Notes: generated by a model not told the origin, from the sequence alone. A DNA stretch of 64,000 nt from Variovorax paradoxus EPS (GCF_000184745.1 NC_014931.1:4340001-4404000), one strand, 5' to 3'. Shown: positions 1 through 10,532, numbered from the stretch's first letter. A program made the numbers and translations.

Positions 1-111
1 CTTGCCGGCTTCGGGGTACTTGGCGACCTCGCGCGCAAAGCGCTCGAGGATTTCAGCCTTCAACGGGGCCGCAGGGGCCGCATCGTGGTGATGGGTTGAG
101 GAAGTCGTCAT
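1..111 (-). CDS. nuoE: NADH-quinone oxidoreductase subunit E, N-terminal fragment
   Basis: The window edge cuts this gene after its first 37 codons, so only the N-terminus is present. It starts with ATG at 111 and reads on the minus strand towards position 1. The visible peptide has a short His/Ala/Pro-rich start and then LKAEILERFAREVAKYP, which resembles the first helix of the 24-kDa thioredoxin-like [2Fe-2S] subunit of complex I. The assignment rests mainly on position, since nuoE directly follows nuoD in nuo operons. Only 10 bases separate it from the nuoD stop. The cluster ligands lie outside the window. Confidence 0.85.
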   Translation of the reverse strand, partial: MTTSSTHHHDAAPAAPLKAEILERFAREVAKYPEAGK

Positions 112-121
112 TCGCTCTTTC

Positions 122-1375
122 TCACCTGTCGATTTCGCCGAACACGATGTCCATCGTGCCGATCACCGCGACAGCGTCGGCGATCATGTGACCGCGCGAC
201 ATTTCGTCGAGGGCGGCGAGGTGCGGGAAACCAGGGGCGCGGATCTTCAGGCGATAGGGCTTGTTGGCGCCGTCGCTCACGAGATAGATGCCGAACTCGC
301 CCTTCGGATGCTCGACGGCGGCATAGGCCTCGCCTTCGGGTACGTGGAAGCCTTCGGTGAAGAGCTTGAAATGGTGGATCAGCTCCTCCATGTTCGCCTT
401 CATCGATTCGCGCGCGGGCGCGGCGACCTTGTGGTTGTCGGTGATCACCGGGCCGGGATTCACGCGCAGCCATGCCGAGCACTGCTGGATGATCTTGTTG
501 GCCTGGCGCATCTCTTCGACGCGCACGAGGTAGCGGTCGTAGCAGTCGCCGGTCTTGCCCACGGGCACGTCGAACTGCATCTGGTCGTAGACGTCGTAGG
601 GCTGCTTCTTGCGCAGGTCCCATTCGATGCCCGAGCCGCGCAGCATGGGGCCGGTGAAGCCCAGGTTCAGCGCGCGCTCCGGCGTCACGACGCCGATGCC
701 CACGGTGCGCTGCTTCCAGATGCGGTTGTCGGTGAGCAGCGTCTCGTACTCGTCGACCATCTTCGGGAAGCGCTTGCAGAAGTCGTCGATGAAGTCGAGC
801 AGCGAACCCTGGCGGTTTTCGTTCAGGCGCTCGATGGCCTTCGCGTTCTTGATCTTGCTGACCTTGTACTGCGGCATCGCGTCCGGCAGGTCGCGGTAGA
901 CGCCACCCGGACGGAAGTAAGCCGCGTGCATGCGCGCGCCGGAAACGGCCTCGTACATGTCGAACAGGTCTTCACGCTCGCGGAAGCAGTAGATGAGCAT
1001 GTTCATCGCGCCGCAATCCAGACCGTGCGCGCCGAGCCACAAGAGGTGGTTCAAGAGGCGGGTGATCTCGGCGAACATCACGCGGATGTATTGCGCACGG
1101 ATCGGCACGTCCAAGCCCATCATCCGCTCGATGGCGAGGCAGTAGGCGTGCTCGTTGGACATCATCGACACGTAATCGAGGCGGTCCATGTAGGGCAGCG
1201 ACTGGATGAAGGTGCGCGATTCGGCAAGCTTCTCTGTCGCGCGGTGCAGCAGGCCGATGTGCGGGTCGGCGCGCTGGATCACTTCGCCGTCGAGCTCGAG
1301 CACCAGGCGCAGCACGCCGTGCGCGGCCGGATGCTGGGGGCCGAAGTTGAGGGTGTAGTTCTTGATTTCGGCCAT
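122..1375 (-). CDS. nuoD: NADH-quinone oxidoreductase subunit D (49-kDa subunit)
   Basis: This 417-residue protein is the quinone-site subunit of the complex I peripheral arm, facing the cytoplasm. The N-terminal [15 protein letters not shown] motif, related to the [NiFe]-hydrogenase large subunit, and the C-terminal [13 protein letters not shown] end are typical. The length matches the separate NuoD of betaproteobacteria rather than the NuoCD fusion of E. coli. It starts one base after the nuoC stop, indicating translational coupling in the order nuoA-B-C-D-E on the minus strand. Confidence 0.97.
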   Translation of the reverse strand: MAEIKNYTLNFGPQHPAAHGVLRLVLELDGEVIQRADPHIGLLHRATEKLAESRTFIQSLPYMDRLDYVSMMSNEHAYCLAIERMMGLDVPIRAQYIRVMFAEITRLLNHLLWLGAHGLDCGAMNMLIYCFREREDLFDMYEAVSGARMHAAYFRPGGVYRDLPDAMPQYKVSKIKNAKAIERLNENRQGSLLDFIDDFCKRFPKMVDEYETLLTDNRIWKQRTVGIGVVTPERALNLGFTGPMLRGSGIEWDLRKKQPYDVYDQMQFDVPVGKTGDCYDRYLVRVEEMRQANKIIQQCSAWLRVNPGPVITDNHKVAAPARESMKANMEELIHHFKLFTEGFHVPEGEAYAAVEHPKGEFGIYLVSDGANKPYRLKIRAPGFPHLAALDEMSRGHMIADAVAVIGTMDIVFGEIDR

Positions 1376-1376
1376 A

Positions 1377-1988
1377 TCAGTGCAAACCGCCGCCGTAGTT
1401 GTCTTCGCGGATCACGCGCGGCGTGATTTCTCGCGGCTCGATCGATACCGGCTGGTACACGACGCGCTTCTGTTCTTCGTCGTAACGCATCTCGACGTGA
1501 CCCGACACCGGGAAGTCCTTGCGGAACGGGTGGCCGATGAAGCCGTAGTCGGTCAGGATGCGGCGCAGGTCGTCATGGCCGTCGAACACAATGCCGTAGA
1601 GGTCGAATGCTTCGCGCTCGAACCAGGTGGCGGCGTTCCAAACGGGCTGGAGCGAATCGACCACGGGCAGGTCTTCGTTCGGAGCGAACACCTTCAGGCG
1701 CACGCGCTGATTGAGCGTGACCGACAGCAGGTGCGAAACCACGCCGTAGCGCTCGCCTTGCCACTCGCCTTCGCGGTAGTCGGAATAATCCATGCCGCAG
1801 AGATCGATCAGCTGCTCGAAGCGGCAGCCGGGCGCATCGCGCAACAGCGTGGCGGCTTCGATGTAATCGGCGGCGCTCACCACGACAGTCACCTCGCCCA
1901 ATGCGAGCGTGACACTCTTGGCCTTGGCGCCAAGCGTCTCGGTGATGGTGGCGCGCAGCACCTCCGGCGAAATTGCAAAGTCAGTCAT
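1377..1988 (-). CDS. nuoC: NADH-quinone oxidoreductase subunit C (30-kDa subunit)
   Basis: This is the 203-residue 30-kDa subunit of complex I, which packs against NuoD and NuoB in the peripheral arm. The C-terminal half has the family signature [18 protein letters not shown] followed by a Pro/Arg-rich tail. The reading frame extends nine codons further upstream, but that would run into nuoB. The ATG at 1988 leaves a 13-base gap after the nuoB stop with a GAGA ribosome-binding element, so it is preferred. It lies between nuoB and nuoD. Confidence 0.96.
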   Translation of the reverse strand: MTDFAISPEVLRATITETLGAKAKSVTLALGEVTVVVSAADYIEAATLLRDAPGCRFEQLIDLCGMDYSDYREGEWQGERYGVVSHLLSVTLNQRVRLKVFAPNEDLPVVDSLQPVWNAATWFEREAFDLYGIVFDGHDDLRRILTDYGFIGHPFRKDFPVSGHVEMRYDEEQKRVVYQPVSIEPREITPRVIREDNYGGGLH

Positions 1989-2001
1989 CGTCGGCAATCT
2001 C

Positions 2002-2481
2002 TCAGGCGCGGGCAATGGTGTTGGTGCGGCGAATCTTCTGCTGCAACTGGATCACGCCGTAGAGCAATGCCTCGGCGGTGGGCGGACAACCCGGAACATA
2101 GACGTCGACCGGCACGATGCGGTCGCAGCCGCGCACGACCGAATAGCTGTAATGGTAGTAACCACCGCCATTGGCGCACGAGCCCATCGAGAGCACCCAG
2201 CGCGGCTCGGGCATCTGGTCATAGACCTTGCGCAGTGCCGGCGCCATCTTGTTGCACAGCGTGCCGGCCACGATCATCAGATCGGACTGGCGCGGGCTGG
2301 GACGGAACAGCATGCCGAAACGGTCGATGTCGTAGCGGGCAGCGCCGGCGTGCATCATTTCGACCGCACAGCATGCGAGGCCGAAGGTCATCGGCCAGAG
2401 AGATCCGGTCTTCGCCCAATTCACCACCGAATCGTAGGTGGTGGTGACGAAACCTTCTTTGAGAACGCCTTCAATGGCCAT
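2002..2481 (-). CDS. nuoB: NADH-quinone oxidoreductase subunit B (PSST, cluster N2)
   Basis: This 159-residue subunit carries the terminal [4Fe-4S] cluster N2 that hands electrons to quinone. The four ligands are visible: the tandem cysteines of [10 protein letters not shown], the cysteine of GSCANGG, and the cysteine of [12 protein letters not shown]. Length and motif order fit NuoB exactly. It lies 15 bases downstream of nuoA and 13 bases upstream of nuoC in the same operon. Confidence 0.97.
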   Translation of the reverse strand: MAIEGVLKEGFVTTTYDSVVNWAKTGSLWPMTFGLACCAVEMMHAGAARYDIDRFGMLFRPSPRQSDLMIVAGTLCNKMAPALRKVYDQMPEPRWVLSMGSCANGGGYYHYSYSVVRGCDRIVPVDVYVPGCPPTAEALLYGVIQLQQKIRRTNTIARA

Positions 2482-2496
2482 CGTGTGCTTTCCTTG

Positions 2497-2856
2497 TCAT
2501 TCCCAGTCGAGCGCGCCTTTTTTCCACTCGTAGATGAAACCTACGACGAGGATGGCGAGAAAGATCATCATGGCCCAGAAGCCGACAGCACCAATCTCCT
2601 TGAGCGCAATGGCCCACGGGAAGAGAAAGGCAATTTCGAGATCGAACAGGATGAAGAGAATGGCGACGAGGTAATAGCGCACGTCGAACTTCATGCGCGC
2701 ATCCTCGAAGGCTTCGAAGCCGCACTCGTAGGGCGCGTTCTTCGCAGCGTCCGGCCGATTGGGGCCGAGGATGTATCCGATGACCTGGGGGGCGACGCCT
2801 ACGCCGACTCCGACCAAAATAAACAAAAGGACGGGGAGGTAGGAATCGAGGTTCAT
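2497..2856 (-). CDS. nuoA: NADH-quinone oxidoreductase subunit A
   Basis: This 119-residue membrane subunit of complex I has three predicted transmembrane helices: residues about 5–27, about 60–82 and about 88–110. It carries the conserved acidic loop segment [15 protein letters not shown]. The start is placed at the ATG at 2856. The ten-codon upstream extension is polar and unlike NuoA. It is the first gene of the nuo operon, and a tRNA-Leu gene lies just upstream on the same strand, an arrangement common in Burkholderiales. Confidence 0.95.
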   Translation of the reverse strand: MNLDSYLPVLLFILVGVGVGVAPQVIGYILGPNRPDAAKNAPYECGFEAFEDARMKFDVRYYLVAILFILFDLEIAFLFPWAIALKEIGAVGFWAMMIFLAILVVGFIYEWKKGALDWE

Positions 2857-2923
2857 CGAGAAATTTTCACCGCTTGCCACCGGCAAGAAGAACCTCTGGA
2901 TGAGGTTTTCTGCCGATGAGATT

Positions 2924-3008
2924 TGGTGCGGTCGGCGAGACTCGAACTCGCACAGCTTTCGCCACTACCCCCTCAAGATAGCGTGTCTACCAATTTCACC
3001 ACGACCGC
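2924..3008 (-). tRNA. tRNA-Leu (anticodon GAG)
   Basis: The minus strand folds into an 85-nt type II tRNA with CCA encoded at the 3' end (2924–2926). The acceptor arms GCGGTCG and CGACCGC pair perfectly (3002–3008 with 2928–2934). The anticodon stem CTATC/GGTAG encloses loop TTGAGGG, giving anticodon GAG, which reads CTC/CTT leucine codons. A long variable arm and the T-loop GTTCGAGTC are present, as expected for leucine. It sits between secG and nuoA on the same strand. Confidence 0.97.
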
Positions 3009-3126
3009 GGTTTTTGCTGTTCAGATGGCATGAGGTACCGGTTAAGGCATTTGGCTTTCTGAACAGCTTTAGAGTTTACCCTGAAATACAGCCGTTTCTC
3101 GGGACGACTGCATGAAAACGACTGGA

Positions 3127-3537
3127 TTACTTGTTCGGAATCTGACCGGCGCCCGAAACGGGTGCGGCAGGTGCCGATGCAGGTGCGCTCGGAGCGCCCG
3201 CACCAGGGATTTCGCCTGCAGCGCCAGATGCCGGCTTGGCAGGTGCAGCGGGCGTGCCCACGGCCGCGCGCTCGAGGAGACTGCCGCCGCCCGCAGGACG
3301 CGCATGGCTGAAGTACGCAAGCAGCAACGTGCATGCGAAGAACACCGCAGCCAGCACAGCCGTGGTGCGCGAGAGAAAGTTCGCGCTGCCGCTGGCACCG
3401 AACAGGCTGCCGGCGCTGCCGCTGCCGAAGGCGGCGCCCATGTCGGCACCCTTGCCGTGCTGGACCAGGATCAGGCCGATCATCGCCAGGGCCGCCAGCA
3501 TTTGCACGCCGACCAGAAGGTTGAGGACCACGTTCAT
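3127..3537 (-). CDS. secG: Protein-export membrane protein SecG
   Basis: This is the accessory inner-membrane subunit of the SecYEG translocon, 136 residues long. Two transmembrane helices are visible, at about 2–22 and about 50–70. Between them is the family loop LVQHGKGADMGAAFGSG. The last 60 residues are an Ala/Pro-rich low-complexity tail, longer than in E. coli SecG. A TAGGAG Shine-Dalgarno sequence precedes the ATG at 3537. It follows tpiA by 37 bases and probably shares its transcript. Confidence 0.95.
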   Translation of the reverse strand: MNVVLNLLVGVQMLAALAMIGLILVQHGKGADMGAAFGSGSAGSLFGASGSANFLSRTTAVLAAVFFACTLLLAYFSHARPAGGGSLLERAAVGTPAAPAKPASGAAGEIPGAGAPSAPASAPAAPVSGAGQIPNK

Positions 3538-3574
3538 TCGTTCTTACTCCTAATTGATAACAGCCGTTGCGCGT

Positions 3575-4363
3575 TCAGCGCGCAGTGGCAGAAATGATCT
3601 GCAGAAAGTCGGGGGCCTTGAGCGATGCACCACCGATGAGGCCGCCATCGATGTCGGCCTGCGCCAGCAGTTCGGCGGCATTGGCCGCGTTCATGCTGCC
3701 GCCGTAAAGAATGCTGATGCCGGCAGCGTGCTCGCTCGCTGCGTGATGCAACTGCGCACGCAGCACGGCATGCACTGCCTGCGCTTGCTCTGGCGAAGCC
3801 GTCTTGCCGGTGCCGATGGCCCAGACCGGCTCGTAAGCCACAACGATTTCGCTGATGCAGTGGCCATTCACATGGATCACCGCTGCCAGCTGGCGCTTGA
3901 CGACTTCTTCGGTCTGCCCTGCTTCGCGCTCGGCCAGCGTCTCGCCGACGCAAACGATCGGCGTGATGCCATTGGCCAATGCGGCAGCCGCCTTCGCAGC
4001 CACCGTCTCGTCGGTTTCGCCGTGGTACTGCCGACGTTCGGAATGGCCGACGATGGCATAGCGCACCCCGAAATCCTTCAGCATTGCCGCCGATTGCTCG
4101 CCAGTAAACGCGCCTTGCGGATGCGCCGAAACGTCCTGCGCACCGAGCGCCAGCGACGGCGTGCCCGCCAACAGCGATTGCAGCTGGGCGAAATACGGCG
4201 CCGGCGCGCACAGCGCGACATCGCAAGCAGCCGGGCTTGCGGCCAGCCCTTGCTGCAGAGCCTTCACCAGCGCCTCGTTTACAGCCAGGCCGCCATTCAT
4301 CTTCCAGTTGCCGGCGATCAGTTTCTTCTTGGTTGTCATCGCGTTGTTCGTCGTTGTCACCAT
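3575..4363 (-). CDS. tpiA: Triosephosphate isomerase
   Basis: This 262-residue glycolytic enzyme interconverts dihydroxyacetone phosphate and glyceraldehyde 3-phosphate. Catalytic motifs are intact: the lysine of AGNWKMN, the histidine of GHSERRQ, and the glutamate of [14 protein letters not shown]. The phosphate-binding [14 protein letters not shown] is also present. The start is uncertain. The ATG at 4363 overlaps the end of the upstream oxidoreductase gene by seven bases and suggests coupling. The ATG at 4339 ([10 protein letters not shown]) gives a more standard 254-residue protein. Neither has a clear Shine-Dalgarno sequence. Confidence 0.96.
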   Translation of the reverse strand: MVTTTNNAMTTKKKLIAGNWKMNGGLAVNEALVKALQQGLAASPAACDVALCAPAPYFAQLQSLLAGTPSLALGAQDVSAHPQGAFTGEQSAAMLKDFGVRYAIVGHSERRQYHGETDETVAAKAAAALANGITPIVCVGETLAEREAGQTEEVVKRQLAAVIHVNGHCISEIVVAYEPVWAIGTGKTASPEQAQAVHAVLRAQLHHAASEHAAGISILYGGSMNAANAAELLAQADIDGGLIGGASLKAPDFLQIISATAR

Positions 4364-5355
4364 GTCAGCACGATCTTGCCGATGTGCTGGTTCGATTCCA
4401 TCAGCGTGTGAGCCTGGGCTGCGCCACTGGGTTCACCCGCCGCCGCAAAAGTGCTGTGGATCACGGGCTTGATCGCGCCGCTTTCGAGCAGCGGCCACAC
4501 CTTCTCGCGCAATGCCTTGGCAATAGCGCCCTTGAACGCCACCGGCCGGGGCCGGAGCGTCGAGCCGGTGATCGTCAGACGCCTGCGCAGCACGAGGCCC
4601 GCATTGATCTGCGCCTTCACGCCGCCCTGCACCGCGATGATCACGAGCCGGCCGTCTTCGGCCAGGCACTCGATCTCGCGCGCCACGTAGTCGCCAGCGA
4701 CCATGTCGAGGATCACGTCCACACCCTTGCCGCCCGTGAGTTCCTTCGCCTTTTCGACGAAGTCGCTCGTGCGGTAGTTGATGGCATGGTCGGCGCCCAG
4801 CTTCTTGCAGGCTTCGCACTTGTCGTCGCTGCCAGCAGTAACGATCACCGTCGCGCCCAGCGCCTTGGCGATCTGGATCGCCGTGACGCCGATGCCGCTC
4901 GAGCCGCCCTGGATCAGCAGCGTCTCGCCCTTTTGCAGGCGGCCGCGCTCGAACACATTGCTCCAGACGGTGAAGAAGGTCTCGGGCAGCGAAGCTGCGT
5001 CGACATCGCTCCAGCCCTTGGGCACCGGCAGGCATTGCGCCACGGGCGCCACACACAGCTCGGCATAACCACCACCGGCAATCAGCGCGCAAACGCGGTC
5101 ACCGACCTTGAAGCCCGCTTCGGCCAACGCCGCGGCGTCGCCCGACACGATCTCGCCGGCCACTTCAAGGCCCGGCAGGTCGGACGCGCCTGGCGGCACC
5201 GGATAGTGACCCATCCGCTGCAGCACGTCGGGCCGGTTGACGCCACTGGCCGCGACGCGAATCAGCAGTTCGCCCGCACCCGCCACAGGATCGGGACGAT
5301 CGGCCACGCGCAACACCTCAGGGGCGCCGTACGAAGTGATTTCAATGGCTTTCAT
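4357..5355 (-). CDS. NAD(P)H-quinone oxidoreductase, PIG3/Qor family
   Basis: This 332-residue protein belongs to the zinc-free medium-chain dehydrogenase/reductase superfamily. An N-terminal GroES-like domain (about 1–125) is followed by a Rossmann fold with the nucleotide-binding stretch [15 protein letters not shown]. The catalytic-zinc cysteine of alcohol dehydrogenases is absent. It closely resembles the PIG3-type group of cytosolic quinone reductases. It overlaps the start of tpiA and is separated from pnp by the pnp terminator. The physiological quinone or enone substrate cannot be read from sequence. Confidence 0.9.
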   Translation of the reverse strand: MKAIEITSYGAPEVLRVADRPDPVAGAGELLIRVAASGVNRPDVLQRMGHYPVPPGASDLPGLEVAGEIVSGDAAALAEAGFKVGDRVCALIAGGGYAELCVAPVAQCLPVPKGWSDVDAASLPETFFTVWSNVFERGRLQKGETLLIQGGSSGIGVTAIQIAKALGATVIVTAGSDDKCEACKKLGADHAINYRTSDFVEKAKELTGGKGVDVILDMVAGDYVAREIECLAEDGRLVIIAVQGGVKAQINAGLVLRRRLTITGSTLRPRPVAFKGAIAKALREKVWPLLESGAIKPVIHSTFAAAGEPSGAAQAHTLMESNQHIGKIVLTW

Positions 5356-5400
5356 GGTCTTTCGGCCTCCAACGCCCGCAAATGGGGCGCAGCTGGTTGT

Positions 5401-5436
5401 TCAAAAGATAGCAACGGCAGGAAAACCTGCCGTTGC
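5401..5436 (-). terminator. Intrinsic terminator after pnp
   Basis: An 11-bp perfect stem (5411–5421 with 5426–5436, GCAACGGCAGG and its complement) closes a 4-base loop. On the minus strand it is followed by TATCTTTTGA. It lies seven bases beyond the pnp stop codon. Confidence 0.85.
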
Positions 5437-5443
5437 GCCCTTC

Positions 5444-7771
5444 TTACTCCTGAGGCTCGCGCGGGGCTTGCGACTGTTGCTCGCCGGCCGGAGCCTGCTG
5501 CTGGTCGTTGCGCGGTTGCTGTTGCTGGTCGTTGAAGCGCGGGGCGCGCTCGCCACGATCACCACCACGGTCGCCGCCGCGATCGCCACGGTCCGAACGT
5601 TCGCGGCGGTCACCGCCACGGTCGCCGCGATCGCCACGGTCTTCACGCGGCGGACGCTCGCTGTATTCCATGCCGGCCGGACGCTCGGTCAGGGCCTTCA
5701 TGGACAGCTTGACGCGACCCTTTTCGTCCGTTTCCAGAACCTTGACCTTCACGATCTGGCCTTCGCTCAGATAGTCGGTCACCTTCTCGACGCGTTCGTG
5801 CGCGATCTGGCTGATGTGCAGCAGGCCATCCTTGCCGGGCAGCAGGTTGATGAGCGCGCCGAAGTCCAGGATCTTGGTGACCGGGCCTTCGTAGACCTTG
5901 CCGATTTCGACTTCGGCGGTGATCTGTTCGATGCGCTTCTTGGCGAGTTCGGCCTTTTCCGGATCGGTCGAGGCGATGGTGATGGTGCCGTCTTCGTCGA
6001 TGTTGATCGTCGTGCCGGTTTCTTCCTGCAGGCCACGAATGACCGAGCCGCCCTTGCCGATCACGTCGCGGATCTTCTCGGGGTTGATCTTCAGCGTGGT
6101 CAGGCGCGGTGCGAAGCTGGAGACTTCGGCCTTGGCTTCGCCCATGGCTTCCTGCATCTTGCCCAGGATGTGCATGCGCGCTTCCTTGGCTTGCGCCAGT
6201 GCGACCTGCATGATTTCCTTGGTGATGCCCTGGATCTTGATGTCCATCTGCAGCGCAGTGATGCCGTTGGTCGTGCCGGCCACCTTGAAGTCCATGTCGC
6301 CCAGGTGATCTTCGTCGCCCAGGATGTCGGTCAGCACCGCGAAGCGGTTGTCTTCCTTGATGAGGCCCATGGCGATGCCGGCCACGTGCGCCTTCATCGG
6401 CACGCCGGCGTCCATCATCGAGAGGCAGCCGCCGCAGACCGAAGCCATCGACGAGGAGCCGTTCGACTCGGTGATTTCCGAGACCACGCGCACGGTGTAC
6501 GGGAATTCTTCCTTGGTCGGCAACACGGCGACGAGCGCGCGCTTGGCCAGGCGGCCGTGGCCGATTTCGCGGCGCTTGGTCGAACCCATGCGGCCCACTT
6601 CGCCAGTGGCAAAGGGAGGCATGTTGTAGTGGAACAGGAAGCGGTCTTCGTACTCGCCGGCCAGCGCGTCGATGCGCTGTGCATCGCGTTCGGTGCCGAG
6701 CGTGGTGATGACCAGCGCTTGCGTTTCACCGCGCGTGAACAGAGCCGAACCGTGGGTGCGGGGCAGCACCGAGTTGCGGATTTCGATGGGGCGCACGGTG
6801 CGCGTGTCGCGGCCGTCGATGCGAGGTTCGCCCGATAGGATCTGGCTGCGAACGATCTTCGATTCGATCGAGAACAGCAGGTCGTTGACCTTGCCGGCGT
6901 CGAAAGGCTCGCCGCTTTCCTTCAGCGATGCCATCACGGTGGCATTGGCTTCGCGCAGGGCTTGCGTGCGGGCTTGCTTGCTGCGAATTTGATAGACAGC
7001 GCGCAGCTTTTCTTCGGCCAGGCCCTTGACCTTGGCGACGAAGGCTTCGTCTTCGGCCGGCGCTTGCCAGTCCCACACCGGCTTGCCGGCGTCGCGCACG
7101 AGGTCATGGATCGCGTTGATCGCGATGCCGGCCTGTTCATGGCCGAACACCACGCCGCCGAGCATGATTTCTTCGCTCAGTTGCTGGGCTTCGGACTCGA
7201 CCATCAGCACGGCGGCTTGCGTACCGGCGACGACGAGGTCCATCTGCGAATCCTTGCGGGCCGTCTGGCCCGGATTCAGCACGTACTGGCCGTTGATGTA
7301 GCCCACGCGGGCGGCGCCGATCGGGCCGCTGAAGGGGATGCCGGAGATCGACAGAGCGGCGCTCACGCCGATCATGGCGGCGATGTCGGCGTCGACTTCG
7401 GGGTTGAGCGACACGGTGTGGATGACCACGTGCACTTCGTTCAGGAAGCCTTCAGGGAACAGCGGGCGGATCGGACGGTCGATCAGGCGGCTGGTCAGCG
7501 TTTCGTGTTCGCTGGGCTTGGCTTCGCGCTTGAAGAAGCTGCCGGGGATCTTGCCCGCGGCGTAGGTCTTCTCGATGTAGTCGACGGTCAGCGGGAAGAA
7601 GTCCTGGCCCGGCTTGGCGGACTTGGAGGCGACCACGGTCGCCAGGATCACGGTGCCGTCGATGTCGACCAGCACGGCGCCATTGGCCTGGCGGGCGACT
7701 TCGCCCGTTTCCATGACGACGGTCTTGTCGCCCCACTGGAAGGACTTGGTGACTTTGTTGAAGAGGCTCAT
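5444..7771 (-). CDS. pnp: Polyribonucleotide nucleotidyltransferase (PNPase)
   Basis: This 775-residue protein is the 3'-5' phosphorolytic exoribonuclease of RNA turnover. Two RNase PH domains occupy about 1–545. A KH domain follows ([19 protein letters not shown], about 555–615), then an S1 domain ([19 protein letters not shown], about 620–690). The remaining ~80 residues are an Arg-Gly-Asp-rich tail with repeated RGDRGGD units and then a Gln/Pro-rich end, making it about 60 residues longer than E. coli PNPase. The start at 7771 is fixed by an AGGAGC Shine-Dalgarno sequence; upstream in-frame codons are discounted. It lies downstream of rpsO, the conserved bacterial order. Confidence 0.97.
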   Translation of the reverse strand: MSLFNKVTKSFQWGDKTVVMETGEVARQANGAVLVDIDGTVILATVVASKSAKPGQDFFPLTVDYIEKTYAAGKIPGSFFKREAKPSEHETLTSRLIDRPIRPLFPEGFLNEVHVVIHTVSLNPEVDADIAAMIGVSAALSISGIPFSGPIGAARVGYINGQYVLNPGQTARKDSQMDLVVAGTQAAVLMVESEAQQLSEEIMLGGVVFGHEQAGIAINAIHDLVRDAGKPVWDWQAPAEDEAFVAKVKGLAEEKLRAVYQIRSKQARTQALREANATVMASLKESGEPFDAGKVNDLLFSIESKIVRSQILSGEPRIDGRDTRTVRPIEIRNSVLPRTHGSALFTRGETQALVITTLGTERDAQRIDALAGEYEDRFLFHYNMPPFATGEVGRMGSTKRREIGHGRLAKRALVAVLPTKEEFPYTVRVVSEITESNGSSSMASVCGGCLSMMDAGVPMKAHVAGIAMGLIKEDNRFAVLTDILGDEDHLGDMDFKVAGTTNGITALQMDIKIQGITKEIMQVALAQAKEARMHILGKMQEAMGEAKAEVSSFAPRLTTLKINPEKIRDVIGKGGSVIRGLQEETGTTINIDEDGTITIASTDPEKAELAKKRIEQITAEVEIGKVYEGPVTKILDFGALINLLPGKDGLLHISQIAHERVEKVTDYLSEGQIVKVKVLETDEKGRVKLSMKALTERPAGMEYSERPPREDRGDRGDRGGDRRERSDRGDRGGDRGGDRGERAPRFNDQQQQPRNDQQQAPAGEQQSQAPREPQE

Positions 7772-7923
7772 TTTTGCTCCTGTTTTAGTAGCGAACCGCG
7801 CAGGGCTCGCAAGGGGCGGAGGCTTCTCAGAACACGATGCCATTCCAGCGAAGCTCGGGGAGAACTTCATTGGAATGACACAGCTTCGCTCTGTTTTGGC
7901 ACTCCGAAAGTGGATCGCGAAGT

Positions 7924-7963
7924 AAAAAACGCCTGAGCTAGCGGACTAACCCAGGCGTTTTTT
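7924..7963. terminator. Bidirectional-type intrinsic terminator between rpsO and pnp
   Basis: CGCCTG (7930–7935) pairs with CAGGCG (7952–7957) around a 16-base loop. Six A and six T residues flank the stem and extend it. On the minus strand, where it follows the rpsO stop by 13 bases, the hairpin runs directly into TTTTTT. It would attenuate read-through from rpsO into pnp. Confidence 0.85.
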
Positions 7964-7976
7964 CATGCGATTCGAT

Positions 7977-8243
7977 TTACTTGCGCAGACCCAGCTTGGC
8001 GATCAGCGCGGTGTAACGGTCGGCGTCCTTGGACTTGAGGTAGTCCAGGAGCTTGCGGCGGCGGCTCACCATGCGCAGCAGACCGCGACGGCCGTGGTGG
8101 TCCTTGGCGTGGGTCTTGAAGTGGGGGGTGAGCTCGTTGATACGGGCGGTCAGCAGTGCGACTTGCACTTCTGGGCTGCCGGTGTCGTTGGCGGCGCGGG
8201 CGTTGTCTTTGACGACTTCGGCCTTGATGGAGGCTGCGATCAT
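7977..8243 (-). CDS. rpsO: 30S ribosomal protein S15
   Basis: This is the 88-residue S15, which binds 16S rRNA at the central-domain three-way junction. The signature [21 protein letters not shown] and the RNA-binding segment [23 protein letters not shown] are intact, and the length is standard. It precedes pnp as in most proteobacteria, with an intrinsic terminator between them. Confidence 0.98.
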   Translation of the reverse strand: MIAASIKAEVVKDNARAANDTGSPEVQVALLTARINELTPHFKTHAKDHHGRRGLLRMVSRRRKLLDYLKSKDADRYTALIAKLGLRK

Positions 8244-8332
8244 GTTGAATTTCCTTGTTCCGGGATGTTTGACTTGCGGTGAGCGCTGGAACTGCCCTCA
8301 CCGTGCGCCTTGCGGCATGCAAAGCCTCGGGA

Positions 8333-9262
8333 TTATAGCTCGGCGGGCCGGAGGGGGCTTTCGGGGCGTTTCCCACCCCGTCCATCGAGCGAAGCCAGCC
8401 CCACGGCACCCAGCACGCAAGCCGCTCCGCCGATCTGCGCGAGACTGATACTTTCACCCAGCCAGAGCGCCGCCAGTATCAGTGCAGAAACCGGCAGCAG
8501 CGCCGTGAAGAGCGCTGCCTCCGCCCCTTTCAGCCTGGCCGATCCGGCGAACCAGAGGACGAAGCCCAGCACCGTCGGCACCAGCGCGTAGTAGGCGACG
8601 CCAACCAGCGCGTCGTTCGGCAGCGGACGCTCCCAGGCCCGTTCGAACAGCGCCGGCACCAGCGACAGCAGGAGCCCGAAGGCCGTCATCAGCGCCGACA
8701 GCGCCAACGGCCGCACCGGCACCCGCAGGCGTTTGTTGAGCAGGATGAACATCGCCTCGCAGACGACCGCGCCCAGCACCAGCAGGTTGCCCAGCAGCGC
8801 GGCGGGGGATTTTGAGTCCCCTGCTGCGCCCTCCCCTGGCCAACTGATCGCCAGCACCCCCGCCGTCGCCAGCACGATGCTGCCCACCAGATAGCGCCCA
8901 GGCCGCTCGCGCAACGCCAGCACCGCCACCAGCGCAGCGACAGCCGGCAGCGTCCCCGCCACCACGCCGGCACTGGCAGCCGGCGCCCACCGCACGCCCA
9001 AAATCAACAGCACCGTGTAGCCGACGCTTCCCAGCCCGGCCTGGCACAAGAGCAGCACCAGATCACGCCGATCAGGCCGCGGCCACGGCGTGCGCGTCAC
9101 CCGCAACAGCAAAAGAAACACAGGCAGCGCCATCGCAAACCGCAGCGCCGTCGCGGTAAACGGCGGCAGGCCGCCCGCAATCACCTTGCTGGCGACCACC
9201 GTGCTGCCCACGGTCACCATCGCCAGCGCGCACAACACCATTCCCTTGATTCGTTCCGACAT
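8333..9262 (-). CDS. DMT superfamily (EamA) transporter
   Basis: This 309-residue integral membrane protein has about ten hydrophobic helices arranged as two EamA repeats (about 5–140 and about 155–290). That is the architecture of metabolite exporters of the drug/metabolite family. The ATG at 9262 has an AAAGGTC ribosome-binding sequence upstream, so the long GC-rich upstream extension of the frame is rejected. It lies downstream of an aminotransferase and a binding protein on the same strand, and amino-acid export would fit that context, but the substrate is not identifiable. Confidence 0.88.
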   Translation of the reverse strand: MSERIKGMVLCALAMVTVGSTVVASKVIAGGLPPFTATALRFAMALPVFLLLLRVTRTPWPRPDRRDLVLLLCQAGLGSVGYTVLLILGVRWAPAASAGVVAGTLPAVAALVAVLALRERPGRYLVGSIVLATAGVLAISWPGEGAAGDSKSPAALLGNLLVLGAVVCEAMFILLNKRLRVPVRPLALSALMTAFGLLLSLVPALFERAWERPLPNDALVGVAYYALVPTVLGFVLWFAGSARLKGAEAALFTALLPVSALILAALWLGESISLAQIGGAACVLGAVGLASLDGRGGKRPESPLRPAEL

Positions 9263-9344
9263 GCATGACCTTTCGCTTTCGAGAAAGGCCAAGCTTCGCG
9301 GGCCGCATGCCCCGCGTATTGAACGAAATTGCAGCCGGGCCGGA

Positions 9345-10517
9345 TCAGCCCTTGCGTTGCGGTTGCGCCGCCAGCCAGTGGCGCAGGCGCTCCACGCCCT
9401 GCACCAGCCGCTGCGGGTCTTTCGACGCAAAACACCAGCGCAGCCAGCCCTGCGCCTCGGGCGCGAAGGCATTGCCGGGCGCGAGCCCGAGGCCCGCCTC
9501 GACTACGAGCCGCTTGGCCACATCGAGCGAATCGCCGAAGCCCTCGAGCCGGAAGAAGGCGTACATGCCGCCCTTGGCTGGAGCGACCTGCACGCCGGGC
9601 ACTGCGGCCAGCAGCGGCACCAGCGTGTCGCGGCACAGCTTCAGGTGCGCCACCACGCGCGGCGTGATGTCCGCCGTGTGCGCAATCGCCGCGATGGCGG
9701 CACGCTGCGTGAACACGCTCGCGCAGGAGGTGTTGAACTCGATCAGCTTGCCGATGCCATCGACCATCGCGGGCGGCAGCACCAGCCAGCCGAGGCGCCA
9801 TCCGGTCATGAGGAAACTCTTCGAGAAACTGTGCGTCACGACGAGCCGGTCGTCGGGTTTCGAGATGTCGAGAAAGCTCGGCGCGCAGCTGTTCGGCGTC
9901 GACTCGAAGTAGAGCCGCTCGTACACCTCGTCGGCGAGGATCCAGGTGCCGGTCTGGCGGCAGTGATCGAGCACGGCCTGCTGCTCGTCGCGCGTCATCG
10001 TCCAGCCGGTGGGGTTGTTGGGCGCGTTGACGATCAGGAGCTTCGTCTTCGGCGTGACCGCCGCGCGCAGCGCAGGCAAGTCGAGCGTCCACTGCCCTTG
10101 CACCGGCACCAGCGGCACCGTGCGTACGTGCGCCCCCATGATCGCCGGCTGCGCCGTGAGGTTCGGCCACACCGGCGTCACCGCGACCACGTCGTCGCCG
10201 GCCTCGACCAGCGCCTGCACCGCCAGCATCAGCGCGCTCACGCCGCCCGAAGTGACCGCGATGCGCGACGCATCGACCGCCGGATGCAGCGCGCTGGTGT
10301 AGCGCGCAATTGCCTCGCGCAACTCGGGCAAGCCGAGGTTGTGGGCATAGAAAGTTTCGCCGCGCTGCAGCGATTCGATGGCAGCCTGGCGGATCAGCTC
10401 CGGCGTGACCTCGTCGCTCTCGCCGAACCAGAAGGCCAGTACGTCGTCGCGGCCCAGACCAGCATTGGCGACCTCGCGGATCTTGGAGGCTTCGAGGTTG
10501 TGGATGGCTTCACGCAT
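9345..10517 (-). CDS. PLP-dependent aminotransferase, class I/II
   Basis: This 390-residue fold-type I aminotransferase has the substrate/cofactor motif NAPNNPTG and the PLP-binding lysine in HSFSKSFLMTGWRLGW. The segment LADEVYERLYF supplies the pyridine-ring aspartate. It resembles cytosolic aspartate/aromatic-type aminotransferases, but the substrate is unresolved. It follows the ABC binding-protein gene by 15 bases and precedes the EamA exporter, so the three genes are probably co-transcribed. Confidence 0.92.
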   Translation of the reverse strand: MREAIHNLEASKIREVANAGLGRDDVLAFWFGESDEVTPELIRQAAIESLQRGETFYAHNLGLPELREAIARYTSALHPAVDASRIAVTSGGVSALMLAVQALVEAGDDVVAVTPVWPNLTAQPAIMGAHVRTVPLVPVQGQWTLDLPALRAAVTPKTKLLIVNAPNNPTGWTMTRDEQQAVLDHCRQTGTWILADEVYERLYFESTPNSCAPSFLDISKPDDRLVVTHSFSKSFLMTGWRLGWLVLPPAMVDGIGKLIEFNTSCASVFTQRAAIAAIAHTADITPRVVAHLKLCRDTLVPLLAAVPGVQVAPAKGGMYAFFRLEGFGDSLDVAKRLVVEAGLGLAPGNAFAPEAQGWLRWCFASKDPQRLVQGVERLRHWLAAQPQRKG

Positions 10518-10532
10518 CTGCTGTTGTCCTGT

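Noticed and set aside
3016..3067. 10-bp inverted repeat GCTGTTCAGA / TCTGAACAGC between secG and tRNA-Leu
   Set aside because: The loop is 32 bases and no T-run follows in the tRNA or secG direction, so it is not called a terminator; it may be chance or a processing structure.
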